A DNA stretch of 64,000 nt from Oscillibacter valericigenes (GCF_021531435.1 NZ_JAFBIS010000004.1:1-64000), one strand, 5' to 3'. Shown: positions 24,536-33,851, counted from the stretch's first letter. Notes: generated by a model from the sequence alone, not told the origin. Made by a program: numbers and translations.

Positions 24536-26404
24536 TTACCCCAGCAGCAGGCCCTCGCAGGGACCCAGCCTCAGGACCAGCCTGCCGTCCACGGGCGTGA
24601 ACGCCCGGCCGGAGACCAGGTCTGTGCAGCTCTCCCAGGGCCAGTCCAGGGTCCAGGTTTCGGCCGTATCACCGGCATTCAGTACCGTGACGCTGCGCTC
24701 TCCCGCGGATTCCCGGGCAAACGCCAGCAGCCGCCCCCGGGCCTCCAGCCACCGGATGCCGCCCCTGCGCAGGGAGGAGCGCTGCTTACGCAGATTGCCC
24801 AGCAGGGCAAAATGATCCCGGATGGCCGTGTTCTCCCGGTCCCAGGGGTAAGTCCTCCGGTTGAAGGGGTCCTCCCAGCCCTCCATACCGGCCTCGTCGC
24901 CGTAGTAGACCGTAGGCACGCCGGGAAAGGTAAACAGGGTCAGCGCCGCCAGCCGCAGCAGAGCGGTGCCCCGCTCCCGCTGGGCGGGGGAGAGGTGGAA
25001 GGAAGCCCGTTCCTCCTTGGAGGCTGGCGCCTCGTCCGCGCCCAGCACCGTCAGGATGCGGGCGGTGTCGTGGGTACCCAGGAAGTTCATGTTGGCGTAA
25101 AAGGCCTCCGGCGGGTAGTTTTCCCGGAGGGTCTCCATGGATTCCATAAAGCCGGCGGCGTCGCCGCCTTTCAGATAGGTCAGCAGCGCCGTGCGGAAGG
25201 GATAGTTCATCACGCCGTGGAGCTCGTTGCCCAGCAGATACCTGCGCCGCTGGGAGTAGGCGATCTTGTTGGAAGCGTCCTCCCACACCTCGCCGATCAG
25301 CAGTCCGTCAGCCTCGGTGTCCTCCACGGCTTCCCGGGCCTTTTCAATAAACCAGTCCGGCAGCTCGTCCGCCACATCCAGCCGCCAGCCGGAAGCGCCG
25401 GCGCGCAGCCAGCGGCGGATGATGGAATTTTTCCCGCCGATGATGTAGTCTACGTAGCTGGCCGCGTCCTCCCGGACGGCGGGCAGGGTACGGATGCCCC
25501 ACCAGGCGTCGTAGTCGTCAGGCCAGGGATGAAACGAGAACCAATCCGAATAAGGCGAGTCAGGGCTTTGGGCGGCGCCTACCGTGGGATAGAATCCGTC
25601 GGCGTTGAAGTAAATGCTCTGGGAGCCGGTGTGGTTGAACACGCCGTCCAGGATCACCCGGATGCCCCGCTCCTTCGCCTGGGCGCATAGGGTTTTAAAA
25701 TCTTCTTCCGTGCCCAAAAAGGGGTCGATTTTGGAATAATCAGCGGTGTTGTAGCGGTGGTTGGAGGCGGATTCAAAAATGGGGTTCAGGTAGATCGTCG
25801 TCACGCCCAAAGCCGCCAGTTCATCCAGCTTGTCGGTGATACCGGCAAGAGAACCGCCAAAAAAGTCCCGGTTCCGCACCTCTCCGTCCGGATCCGGCCT
25901 CCAAGTGGGCGCTTCGTCCCAATTTTCATGGACCCAGCGGTTTCCCACCAGCCCCTCCGGATTTGGAACAGACAGCCGCTGGAACCTATCTGGAAATATT
26001 TGGTAAACCATGCCCTCGCCGTACCACTCCGGCACCTGGCTTTTCCGGTAGACGGTGAGCTGCCAGGACAGGGGTTGGCCGTCGCTGCGGTAGCCGGTGC
26101 GGTCCAGATCGCAGCCGGAGCCGTCGTCCCGCCAGAAGCGGAAGTGGTACCAGACCAGCTCCGGTTCCTCCGGGGCCCGGAATACGGTGGAAAAGCACAC
26201 CCGGTCGCCCAGGAACCCTGCGGGAGACAGCTCGATCTCCTGCCCTTTCCCGGAAAACTCCCGGTACAGGACCAGAGCGCAGTGGGTAAAGCCCTCACTG
26301 GACAGGGGGCGGCAGGTAAAGGTGACCTCCTGGCCGCAGACCACGGCGCCGAAGGGCGTTTTGCAGAGCTCGCAGCGGGGGTCGAAAACAAACGGTTCAC
26401 TCAT
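24536..26404 (-). CDS. Cytoplasmic alpha-amylase family (GH13) glycosidase, neopullulanase or cyclomaltodextrinase-like
   Basis: This 622-residue enzyme likely hydrolyses alpha-1,4 links of maltodextrins. Residues 1-125 form an N-terminal beta-domain (CBM34-like). The barrel then shows YQIFPDRF, IRVILDGVFNHTG, GWRLDVADELPDWF with the nucleophilic Asp, LLIGEVWEDA with the acid/base Glu, and NFLGTHDTARI with the third acid. No signal peptide is visible, so it acts inside the cell. It has its own strong Shine-Dalgarno (AAGGAG) and is terminated by the parS hairpin. Exact substrate preference cannot be read. Confidence 0.9.
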   Translation of the reverse strand: MSEPFVFDPRCELCKTPFGAVVCGQEVTFTCRPLSSEGFTHCALVLYREFSGKGQEIELSPAGFLGDRVCFSTVFRAPEEPELVWYHFRFWRDDGSGCDLDRTGYRSDGQPLSWQLTVYRKSQVPEWYGEGMVYQIFPDRFQRLSVPNPEGLVGNRWVHENWDEAPTWRPDPDGEVRNRDFFGGSLAGITDKLDELAALGVTTIYLNPIFESASNHRYNTADYSKIDPFLGTEEDFKTLCAQAKERGIRVILDGVFNHTGSQSIYFNADGFYPTVGAAQSPDSPYSDWFSFHPWPDDYDAWWGIRTLPAVREDAASYVDYIIGGKNSIIRRWLRAGASGWRLDVADELPDWFIEKAREAVEDTEADGLLIGEVWEDASNKIAYSQRRRYLLGNELHGVMNYPFRTALLTYLKGGDAAGFMESMETLRENYPPEAFYANMNFLGTHDTARILTVLGADEAPASKEERASFHLSPAQRERGTALLRLAALTLFTFPGVPTVYYGDEAGMEGWEDPFNRRTYPWDRENTAIRDHFALLGNLRKQRSSLRRGGIRWLEARGRLLAFARESAGERSVTVLNAGDTAETWTLDWPWESCTDLVSGRAFTPVDGRLVLRLGPCEGLLLG

Positions 26405-26463
26405 GGGAGGTAACTCCTTGTTGAAGATTGATCGGGACGGGAAGAGGCGGATGGTCCGCTGTA

Positions 26464-28686
26464 TCAGGGGAGGAGCTGATTTTCGCCGATGACGGCGGTG
26501 CCGATCTCGTCGGCGGAGAAATAGGAATTCAGGATCGTCACGGCGGTGGAAGCCAGCGCCGCGCCGGCGTCGCCCTGCTCGATGACGATGGCCAGGGCGA
26601 TCTCCGGCTCATCATAAGGCGCGAAGCACACGAACACGCCGTTGTTCTTCACGTTTCCGCCCAGCTGCGCGGTGCCGGTCTTGGCGCCGGCTGTCACGGT
26701 GCAGTCCTTGAAGGAGCTGTACACCATGCCGCCGGGCTGGGTGTAGCCCAGCATACCTTCTTTGATGGCCTGGAGGGTGCTGTCGCTGAACTCCACGGTG
26801 TTGACGGGCTGGGTGTTTCCAACCGCCACCACTTCGGAGTTGTCATAGGCTTTGACGGCCTTCAACAGGTGGGCCTGGCAGTGCTTGCCGCCGGAGACCA
26901 GGGTCGCGATGTAGTTGGCAAGCTGCAGGGGAGTAAACAGGTTGTCGGACTGGCCGATGGCCGCCTGGGTGGTCTCGCCGCCGTACCAGACGCCGCCGCT
27001 GGCCTCCCGTTCCTCACGGCCCGCCAGCACGCCGGCGCTGTCGCCGATCTCGATGCCGGTGTTTTCGCCCAGCCCGAAGGCGCTGGCGTATTTGTTCAGG
27101 GCGTCGATGCCCAGCCGGTAGCCCATCTCATAGAAAAACACGTTGCAGGAGTTGGTGATGGCCTGGGTGACATTCAGCTTTCCGTGGCCGCTCCGCTTCC
27201 AGCAGTGCGCCTTGAAGGGCTCGGTGCCCTCGATCATCTCGGGATAGTACCACACGCCGGGGTCGTTGATCTTCTCCGTCAGCGTCACCGCGCCTTCCTC
27301 CAGCGCCGCCAGGGCGGTGAGGGGCTTGAAGGTGGAGCCGGGGGCGTAGGTGCCCTGAGTGGCCCGGTTGAAGAAGGGGCGGGCGGGGTCCTCGGTCAAT
27401 GCCTTGTTGACCTCCGGCTGGCGGTAGGTGGACAGGTCATAGGTGGGGTAGGAGGCCAGCGCCAGCACCTCGCCGGTGCCGACCTTGACCACCGCCGCTC
27501 CTGCGCCCCGCTTTGCGTTGCCGTCCTCGGCGGTCATTTTGGAGACGGTCTCCGCCAGCGCGTCCTCCACGGTCTTCTGCAGTTCCAGGTCGATAGTCAG
27601 TTCCACGGTGCTGCCTGGCTCCGGTTCCGTCTCGTAATATTGGCCGGTGATCTTTCCCTCGTCGTTGACGGATACCACCCGGGTGCCGTCGGTGCCCTTG
27701 AGGTATTGCTCGAACGCGGCCTCCACGCCGGATTTGCCCACCATGTCGTCCCAGCGGTAACCCTCGCCCAGGCTGGCAAGCTCCTCCTTGGAGCTGATGG
27801 CGCCCACGGTGCCCAGAATGTGGGCGGCATAGGTGGTCTGGTATTCCCGCTGGGAGGAGGTGGTCACCTTGGCGCCGGCGTAGCGGCCGTCGGTCACCAG
27901 GGAGATGAATTCGGTGTCGATGTCCTCCGTCAGCACGCAGCTGGTGTAGCCGTTGGCACGCCGGAGGGCCAGCTCATAGCGGACGCCCATCACCTGCCGC
28001 TGCTCCCGCATGGAAAGGGTCTCGGGGATCTGAAATTCCTCGCACAGCATCTCCAGCAGGGCGGCGGAGGTCAGCCCCGCGCTGTTCAGCACCTGTTCGG
28101 TGAGGGCGGAGGAGGGGAAACGCTTCAGCAGCGCGTCGGCCTGCTTTTCCGGGGTCAGAGCGGTCTCCGAGCCGTCTCCGGCGGTCTGCGCCTCTTCCGG
28201 CTCCGACACCAGCTCCGGGTGCTCCAGCAAATAATTGCCCAGCGTTTTTTTCGCCTTCTCCAGCGATCTCAGATAGGTGAGGAACCGGCCGCGCTGGGTG
28301 TCGGACAGCTGGTCCACGGTATAGGCGTAAGGCGCCTCGGTGCGGATGGGCAGGTTGTCCACCCAGGTCATGTCCCGCTCCTGGCATAGCTGGATGAGCC
28401 GCAGGATGGACTGGTTGACGTCCTCTCCGTCTTTCAGGAGGCTGGTGTCGAAGGAGAGGTCGTAGGCGGAGCTGTTGGAGACCAGCGTCCGCCCGCTGCG
28501 GTCGGTGATGATGCCCCGGGAGGCGCTGACCGTCTCCTCTTTGGCGATGGAGTGGACGGACTTGGCCAGATATTCCTCATGGTCAAGGACCTGGGTGTTG
28601 AACAGGATCCCCAGGTAGACCAGCAGGATCACGGCCAGAAAGCCCGCCAGCGCGTATAATCGGATATGTTGGTTCTTTGGATCCAT
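26464..28686 (-). CDS. mrdA: Penicillin-binding protein 2 (elongation transpeptidase)
   Basis: A class B PBP that cross-links peptidoglycan during side-wall growth. The 740-residue product has one N-terminal membrane anchor (LYALAGFLAVILLVYLGILF) and a dimerisation/pedestal region with RGIITDRSGRTLVSN. The transpeptidase domain carries the active serine in APGSTFKPLTAL, the SxN motif NSCNVFF and the KTG box AKTGTAQ. It lies 16 bases after mreD in the mreC-mreD-mrdA set, which fits an elongasome role. The RodA glycosyltransferase partner is not in the window. Confidence 0.93.
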   Translation of the reverse strand: MDPKNQHIRLYALAGFLAVILLVYLGILFNTQVLDHEEYLAKSVHSIAKEETVSASRGIITDRSGRTLVSNSSAYDLSFDTSLLKDGEDVNQSILRLIQLCQERDMTWVDNLPIRTEAPYAYTVDQLSDTQRGRFLTYLRSLEKAKKTLGNYLLEHPELVSEPEEAQTAGDGSETALTPEKQADALLKRFPSSALTEQVLNSAGLTSAALLEMLCEEFQIPETLSMREQRQVMGVRYELALRRANGYTSCVLTEDIDTEFISLVTDGRYAGAKVTTSSQREYQTTYAAHILGTVGAISSKEELASLGEGYRWDDMVGKSGVEAAFEQYLKGTDGTRVVSVNDEGKITGQYYETEPEPGSTVELTIDLELQKTVEDALAETVSKMTAEDGNAKRGAGAAVVKVGTGEVLALASYPTYDLSTYRQPEVNKALTEDPARPFFNRATQGTYAPGSTFKPLTALAALEEGAVTLTEKINDPGVWYYPEMIEGTEPFKAHCWKRSGHGKLNVTQAITNSCNVFFYEMGYRLGIDALNKYASAFGLGENTGIEIGDSAGVLAGREEREASGGVWYGGETTQAAIGQSDNLFTPLQLANYIATLVSGGKHCQAHLLKAVKAYDNSEVVAVGNTQPVNTVEFSDSTLQAIKEGMLGYTQPGGMVYSSFKDCTVTAGAKTGTAQLGGNVKNNGVFVCFAPYDEPEIALAIVIEQGDAGAALASTAVTILNSYFSADEIGTAVIGENQLLP

Positions 28687-28702
28687 GGGTTCTCCTTTGG
28701 TA

Positions 28703-29215
28703 TCAGTCGTCCCGGTGAGCCCTGCGGTGCACGGCCCGGTACAGCGCCGTGGCAGGGACCGTCAGGGGTGCGGTGACGCAGAACTCCCGCAGCATCAGAA
28801 AAGCGGCGGCACTCCAGGCGCCGCTGCCCCTCAGCCACAGCAGCACGGCGGCAAAGAAGTCAGTGAGAAGAAAAGCGGCGGCAGTGACAGCCAGGGAGCA
28901 GAGAAAGCCCGCCGGCAGCAGGTTCCGGGCCAGCAGGGCGGCGCACAGCCCCACCACAGGAAATACCAGCGTGTAAAAGCAGGGGATGGGACCGGGCAGG
29001 ATGAGGTCGCAGACCACGCCTACCGCCAGCGCGAAAGCCGTCCCGGGCACCGGCCCCTCATAAGCGGCGGGGATCGCCGCCAGCAGGGGATAGACGAAGG
29101 GAATGACCCCCCAGAAGGTGAACCGCTGGAGGAACATCTCCTGCACCGCCAGACACAGCACCGTGGCGGCGGCGTACAGCACCCATTTCAAGATGGTTTC
29201 GTTTCGGGCCAGCAA
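28703..29215 (-). CDS. mreD: Rod shape-determining protein MreD
   Basis: A 170-residue, highly hydrophobic protein with about five or six membrane spans and the family-like start LKWVLYAAATVLCLAVQEMFL, then FVYPLLAAIPAAYEGP. MreD is an integral membrane member of the elongasome. The start is a TTG at 29215, nine bases after GGAGG. It is directly between mreC (13 bases upstream) and mrdA. Sequence conservation in this family is low, so context contributes much to the call. Confidence 0.85.
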   Translation of the reverse strand: MLARNETILKWVLYAAATVLCLAVQEMFLQRFTFWGVIPFVYPLLAAIPAAYEGPVPGTAFALAVGVVCDLILPGPIPCFYTLVFPVVGLCAALLARNLLPAGFLCSLAVTAAAFLLTDFFAAVLLWLRGSGAWSAAAFLMLREFCVTAPLTVPATALYRAVHRRAHRDD

Positions 29216-29228
29216 GGGCTGCGCCTCC

Positions 29229-30074
29229 TTACGTCACAATGTCGAAGGACTTAATGATAAAAACCTCCGCCAGCTGGTCGAAATCCACCTTCGGCGCCAG
29301 AATAGCGTAGGCGGCGGCACCGGAATCGTCCAGCTGGACCTCCTCCACGGAGCCGATGACCAGCCCGGAGGGATAAAACCCGCCAAGGCCCGAGGTCACC
29401 ACCAGGTCGCCGCTGAGAAGCTGGCAGTCAGCGGGCAGATAGTCCAGCCGCAGGCGGCCCTCCTCCATCAGGGAGAAGTCGCCCTGCGCCAGCCCCAGGT
29501 CGCCGGTGCGGAACACCTGGGCGCCCAGGGAGGTGTCGGTGTCCGCCAGGGTCAGGAGGCGGGACCAGTTGAGGCCCACCTCGCAGATCGTGCCCACCAT
29601 GGCGCCGGTCTCGTCAATGACGCAGTCATTTACCTCCACGCCGTGCTGGGAGCCCTTGTTCAGCGTCAGGGCGGAGGTCCAGTTGGTCACGGTGTGTTCA
29701 GTGATGAGGGCGGCCTCCAGGTCGCCGGTGATGTCCCGCCGCTGCTCCCGCAGATTCAAAAGCTCCCGCAGGCGGGCGTTTTCGGCGCTGTCGGCCTCCG
29801 CCTGGCGGACGGCGTCCTCCATCTCTGCCAGCTGGCGGCGCAGCGCGGCATTTTCCGACTCTAGGGCGGTGGTGTCCTTGTAGTAATTCTGCTTGTCGTT
29901 GAACCAGGTGGCCACGGCGGTGTACGCCGCCCGGAAGGGCGCCGCGATGGTGTTGGCGGCGTTGACCAGCGGTGAGGACGTATAACTCAAAACGGACATG
30001 ACGGCCAGCGCCACGGCAATGACCGCCGCGGCGAACAGGACCCAAAGCCCGTGCTCTTTCAGGAAATTCTTCAA
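29229..30074 (-). CDS. mreC: Rod shape-determining protein MreC
   Basis: MreC links the cytoskeleton side to PBPs outside the membrane. The 281-residue product has an N-terminal membrane helix (LWVLFAAAVIAVALAVMSVL), a coiled coil around residues 75-110, then the beta-domain with NKGSQHGVEVNDCVIDETGAMVGTI and DLVVTSGLGGFYPSGLVIGSV. The likely start is TTG 30074 following AAAAGGGG; another TTG at 30110 lacks a ribosome-binding site. No mreB is found upstream, where maf lies beyond a hairpin-rich gap. Confidence 0.9.
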   Translation of the reverse strand: MKNFLKEHGLWVLFAAAVIAVALAVMSVLSYTSSPLVNAANTIAAPFRAAYTAVATWFNDKQNYYKDTTALESENAALRRQLAEMEDAVRQAEADSAENARLRELLNLREQRRDITGDLEAALITEHTVTNWTSALTLNKGSQHGVEVNDCVIDETGAMVGTICEVGLNWSRLLTLADTDTSLGAQVFRTGDLGLAQGDFSLMEEGRLRLDYLPADCQLLSGDLVVTSGLGGFYPSGLVIGSVEEVQLDDSGAAAYAILAPKVDFDQLAEVFIIKSFDIVT

Positions 30075-30110
30075 AGAAATAACCCCTTTTGAACAGCCTA
30101 AAGATTTCAA

Positions 30111-30341
30111 TGATTTTCGCCGCGGCGTGTACGTGGCGAAAATATATTGACCTGAGCGCCTTTACCCGCGGGGGGTATGCGATATCCGTAAGGCGCTAAA
30201 GCGCCAACGGCTATCCAAGGGCGCGTTCACCAGTGACCGCGTCACTGGTGTAGGGGAATCTACTGCGCAGCCGTTAGCAGCTTTGCTGCTTTACGGATGC
30301 GGCGTGCCCCTTGCGGGCAAAGGGGGGACGAAGTCCCCTCT
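30111..30341. repeat. Hairpin-rich intergenic region between maf and mreC
   Basis: This stretch holds nested inverted repeats. TCCGTAA (about 30186) pairs with TTACGGA (about 30291-30297). Inside these arms lie GGCGCTAAAGCGCC, then AACGGC pairing with GCCGTT, a perfect CACCAGTGAC/GTCACTGGTG hairpin and AGCAGCTTTGCTGC. GGGGACGAAGTCCCC follows further on. The 11-mer GCGCCAACGGC also occurs in the three-copy repeat described elsewhere in the window. No coding potential is seen. It may be a structured mobile repeat or a non-coding RNA. Confidence 0.6.
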
Positions 30342-30917
30342 TTACCATAGGGTGATACCGAATTGCTCCAGCATACGGCTCAGCCGCAGCAGCGGCAGGC
30401 CCATGACATTGAAAAAGTCGCCCCGGATGCCCTCCACCAGCAGGGAGCCCTTTCCCTGGATGCCGTAGGCCCCGGCCTTGTCCATGGGCTCGCCGGTGGC
30501 GATATAGGCCAGCAGTTCCTTTTCGGAAGCGGGCCGGAAGATGACCTCCGTCTCCTCGCTCCCGGTGACGGCGCGGCCGCCCTGCCGGACGGTGACGCCG
30601 GTGCAGACGGTGTGGTGCCGTCCCTGGAGGGCGGTCAGCATCCGCAGGGCGTCGGCCTCGTCGGAGGGCTTGCCCAGCCGTGCGTCGTCCAGAAATACCA
30701 TGGTGTCGGCGGTAATGACGATCTCGTCCGCCGTGCACAGCTTCGCGGCGGCATCCGCCTTTTCCCGGGAGATATACTCCACGATCTGCCGGGGGGACAG
30801 GCCCTCCGGGTAAGTTTCCTCCGTCTCCGGCACCCGGATGTCGAACTCCGTGATGCCCATGCGCCGCAGCAGCTCCTGCCGCCGGGGGGAGGCGGAGGCC
30901 AAAACGATGTGTGCCAT
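30342..30917 (-). CDS. maf: Maf family nucleoside triphosphate pyrophosphatase
   Basis: Maf proteins hydrolyse non-canonical nucleotides such as dTTP/UTP analogues to monophosphates and were first linked to septum inhibition. The 191-residue product begins MAHIVLASASPRRQELLRRMG, the defining N-terminal motif, and carries the YISREKADAAAKL, ADTMVFLDDARLGKP and KAGAYGIQGKGSLLVEGIRGDFFNVMGLP blocks. It lies 10 bases after dut, so they are probably co-transcribed. maf next to mre genes is a common Firmicute arrangement. Confidence 0.95.
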   Translation of the reverse strand: MAHIVLASASPRRQELLRRMGITEFDIRVPETEETYPEGLSPRQIVEYISREKADAAAKLCTADEIVITADTMVFLDDARLGKPSDEADALRMLTALQGRHHTVCTGVTVRQGGRAVTGSEETEVIFRPASEKELLAYIATGEPMDKAGAYGIQGKGSLLVEGIRGDFFNVMGLPLLRLSRMLEQFGITLW

Positions 30918-30927
30918 AGGGGATCCC

Positions 30928-31359
30928 TCACTTTCCCGTGGAGCCGAACCCGCCCCGGTCGGGGCCGTCCAGACGCTCCACCCGGGTGAACCGCAGAGGC
31001 GGCTGGTTCTGCATGATGCGGAACTGGCAGATGCGGGCGTTTTTCTCGATGGTCACGTCCCGGGTGGCATAGACCGGCATCCGCCACTGGTCGTTGTCGC
31101 CGCAGTAGGAGCAGTCCACTACGCCCATGGAGTTTGTCTGCAGAATGCCGTAGTTCTTGAACGTGGAGCTGCGGGGCACGATGTGGGCCTCATACCCCTC
31201 CGGCAGGGCGATGGCCACGCCCAGAGGCAGCAGCCGGAACTCGCCCGCCTTCAGCGTGACCTCCTCCGCTAAGTGAAGGTCGATCCAGTCGGATTTTCCG
31301 TCCACATAGCACAGCTCGTCTATGTCATTTGTAAAATATTTTACCTTGATCTCTTCCAT
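30928..31359 (-). CDS. dut: Deoxyuridine 5'-triphosphate nucleotidohydrolase (dUTPase-like)
   Basis: dUTPase converts dUTP to dUMP and keeps uracil out of DNA. The 143-residue product shows the trimeric dUTPase layout: LPLGVAIALPEGYEAHIVPRSST (motifs 1-2), NSMGVVDCSYCGDNDQWRM (motif 3 area), ARICQFRIM, and the C-terminal arm DRGGFGSTGK, which closes over the active site. I chose ATG 31359, six bases after GGAG; another in-frame start at 31371 is possible. The motif 3 Tyr/Asp region differs a little from the consensus, as in several Clostridia. Confidence 0.88.
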   Translation of the reverse strand: MEEIKVKYFTNDIDELCYVDGKSDWIDLHLAEEVTLKAGEFRLLPLGVAIALPEGYEAHIVPRSSTFKNYGILQTNSMGVVDCSYCGDNDQWRMPVYATRDVTIEKNARICQFRIMQNQPPLRFTRVERLDGPDRGGFGSTGK

Positions 31360-31452
31360 GTGAAACTCCAAAAAACGATAATATATCGTAATATAAACCG
31401 AATATTATACGAATTGTATTGAACTGGCGAGGGTTTGGCAGCGCAAACGTGC

Positions 31453-33525
31453 TTATTCCACGCCGCGTTCGTAAAGCCCCCGGGTAAATTCCCCGTCAGG
31501 CCCCCGGCCCTCCAGGTATCCCCGGTACACCCGCACGCACTCCTCCGGCGTCTCCGTGGTGAACCGCAGACGGGCGTAAGCCAGTCCCAGCCGCTTGTAG
31601 TCCGCCCGGTCCGCCAGCCAAAGGGGTTTGCTGTTCTGCACTTCCGTGCGGTGCCCGAACACCGGCAGCAGCGGGAAAGATGCCCCGGTGCGGTCGTTCA
31701 GAAAGTTCGGCCGGTCGCAGCGGCAGCCCACGCTGTTCTGGATGAGGCAGTTTTCCGTCACCATCAGCGGCAGCCGTCCGTAGACGATGGCCTCGGCGGG
31801 CAGCATCTTGGGCATATCCCGCATCTGGGCGAACCGCAGCTCAAAGGACAGGCAGGCGGAGGAAAGCCCCTTCTTCCGCAGATAGTCCAGGGACCGCCCG
31901 TTGAACACATTCAGCCCGAAATCGCCGCAGGCCGTCCAGCTCTCCGGCACCAGAGAGAGGTGCCCGATGTTGCCAACGGCCACGGCACGGACGCCCATAG
32001 CGCCCACCCGCTCCAGCATTGCCCGGAGCCGGGGCTCGTCCCGGTCCCGCCAGACGCGGGGCAGAACGGCGCACCATTCCGTGTCTCCGATGGGCAGGGC
32101 GGGGAAGTCCGCCATCAGCTCCAGCGGCACATAGGCTCTGGCGGGGCGGAGGTCCAGCAGCCCGCCGGTCAGCTGGGCGGCATTGGTCACAGAAACGGTA
32201 AACCGCGGCACATCCGCGGTGCAGTCTATGTCAGGCAATTCCGGCAGCGGCAGCTCCCGCCGCTCCGGTGGCGCGGTGCGGGCATCTTCCAATGCGGACA
32301 GCCCGTCCCGCCGCAGGGCGTTGACGGCGCTGGCCGCCAGAGCCAGGCCCTCGTCCACCCGGACGGCAGCCTTTTCACAGCGGAAAGCGGTGCCTCCGGT
32401 CTTTTTCAGGCGTTCTTCGATTTCGGAGGCGGTAATGGCCCGGTTCCGGGCGGCCTCCGGCACCGCTCCCGTAACGGTAACAGTATGCCCGTCGGCGTCG
32501 GAAACCGTCAGCAGGCAGGGCGTTCCGGCCCTGATTTCGCAGTCAAACCGCACCGGGACGGTGCGGAGATCGCCCTTTTCATAGGCGGCCCGGGCCTCGT
32601 CGAACAGGGCCTTGGGCTCCGGCGTATTCTCCGGCCGGGTGCCGAACATCTCCGGGCCGTGCTTGCCCTGCCAGTACCAGTCGGTGAACCCGGACCGGGA
32701 AAAGGCCTGGGCCAGATCCGCCTCCTCGGCGGAGGTGGGCCCCCGCCCCTCCTTCAGCAGCCGGGCGTAGATGCGGGTGATGACGGCCACATACTCCGGC
32801 CGCTTCATCCGCCCCTCCAGCTTCAGACAGGCCACGCCCATGTCCTCCATGGCCCGTAATTCGCCTGCCAGACAGCTGTCCTTCAAGCTCAGGGGATACT
32901 TTTTCCCGGCGGGTTCGTTGACGCCGTAGGGCATCCGGCAGGGCTGGGCACAGCGGCCCCGGTTGCCGGACCGTCCGCCGATGAGGGCGCTCATGGCGCA
33001 CTGGCCGGAGTAGCACATGCAAAGCGCCCCGTGGACGAACACCTCCACCTCGGCGGGACAGTTGGCGCAAATTTCCTTCGTGTCTTCCGCCGAGCACTCC
33101 CGGGCGATGACCACCCGCTGGCAGCCGTCGGCGGCCACCTCGTTGGCGCCGCCGGAGGTAAACACGCTCATCTGGGTGCTGGCGTGAAGGGGCAGGTCCG
33201 GCAAAGATTGCCGCAGCAGGTCGAAAAGCCCCCAGTCCTGAACCAATACCGCGTCCACACCCAGGCGGCAGGCTTGCGCTGCAATTTCCACGGCCCGGGG
33301 CAGCTCCCGGTCGGTCAGCAGGGTGTTCAGGGTCAAAAAGACCCGGACACCCCGGACGTGGCAGTAGCGCAGGGCGTCCGCGAATTCTTCATCAGAGAAA
33401 TTTTTGGCGCTCCGGCGGGCGTTGAAATCGCCCCAGCCCAGATACACCGCGTCGGCGCCGTTCTGGACGGCGGCCCGCAGGGCCTCCGGAGAGCCGGCGG
33501 GGGAGAGGAGCTCCGGCCTGCTCAT
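31453..33525 (-). CDS. U32 family peptidase-like protein with C-terminal DUF3656 (RlhA/TrhP-type)
   Basis: The 690-residue product has a TIM-barrel start (PELLSPAGSPEALRAAVQNGADAVYLG) and the U32 signature EVFVHGALCMCYSGQCAMS, followed by NRGRCAQPCRMPY with cysteines that fit an iron-sulfur site. In characterised relatives these proteins hydroxylate rRNA or tRNA bases (RlhA, TrhP) rather than act as proteases. A DUF3656-like middle and a repeated barrel half follow. Its start overlaps the zapA stop by four bases, so the two are coupled. The substrate cannot be inferred here. Confidence 0.9.
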   Translation of the reverse strand: MSRPELLSPAGSPEALRAAVQNGADAVYLGWGDFNARRSAKNFSDEEFADALRYCHVRGVRVFLTLNTLLTDRELPRAVEIAAQACRLGVDAVLVQDWGLFDLLRQSLPDLPLHASTQMSVFTSGGANEVAADGCQRVVIARECSAEDTKEICANCPAEVEVFVHGALCMCYSGQCAMSALIGGRSGNRGRCAQPCRMPYGVNEPAGKKYPLSLKDSCLAGELRAMEDMGVACLKLEGRMKRPEYVAVITRIYARLLKEGRGPTSAEEADLAQAFSRSGFTDWYWQGKHGPEMFGTRPENTPEPKALFDEARAAYEKGDLRTVPVRFDCEIRAGTPCLLTVSDADGHTVTVTGAVPEAARNRAITASEIEERLKKTGGTAFRCEKAAVRVDEGLALAASAVNALRRDGLSALEDARTAPPERRELPLPELPDIDCTADVPRFTVSVTNAAQLTGGLLDLRPARAYVPLELMADFPALPIGDTEWCAVLPRVWRDRDEPRLRAMLERVGAMGVRAVAVGNIGHLSLVPESWTACGDFGLNVFNGRSLDYLRKKGLSSACLSFELRFAQMRDMPKMLPAEAIVYGRLPLMVTENCLIQNSVGCRCDRPNFLNDRTGASFPLLPVFGHRTEVQNSKPLWLADRADYKRLGLAYARLRFTTETPEECVRVYRGYLEGRGPDGEFTRGLYERGVE

Positions 33526-33851
33526 TTGCCCCGGCTGTCCAGCCGCTGCTGCAGCCGGAAGATCTCCCGTTTCAGCTCGCTGACCTCAGCCTGGGCCTTG
33601 CCCGCCTCGTCCAGATAGCCCTTGATCTGGCCCCGCAGCTGCTCGGCGGCGGCCTGGGACTTGAACAGCTCGTCGGCGATGTTGGCGGCGGTGAGGACGG
33701 CGGCGTCGGTGCGGCCCACCTTGGCGGTGTTCAGGATCTCGTTCATCTTGTCGCCCACATAGGCGCCCACCTTCTGCATGTAGCTGGTGGATTCCTCCGC
33801 CACAAAGGTATAATCCTCCCCACAAATGGTCACGACCACGCGGTTTGCCAT
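33522..33851 (-). CDS. zapA: Cell division protein ZapA
   Basis: ZapA promotes FtsZ protofilament bundling. The 109-residue product begins MANRVVVTICGEDYTFVAEE, continues with YMQKVGAYVGDKMNEIL and the VLTAANIADELFKSQ helix, and ends in a coiled coil (SELKREIFRLQQRLD). This matches the family in order and length. A minus-strand TATACT (33924-33919) lies upstream. It is coupled to the U32 gene, a common pairing in Clostridia. Confidence 0.9.
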   Translation of the reverse strand: MANRVVVTICGEDYTFVAEESTSYMQKVGAYVGDKMNEILNTAKVGRTDAAVLTAANIADELFKSQAAAEQLRGQIKGYLDEAGKAQAEVSELKREIFRLQQRLDSRGK

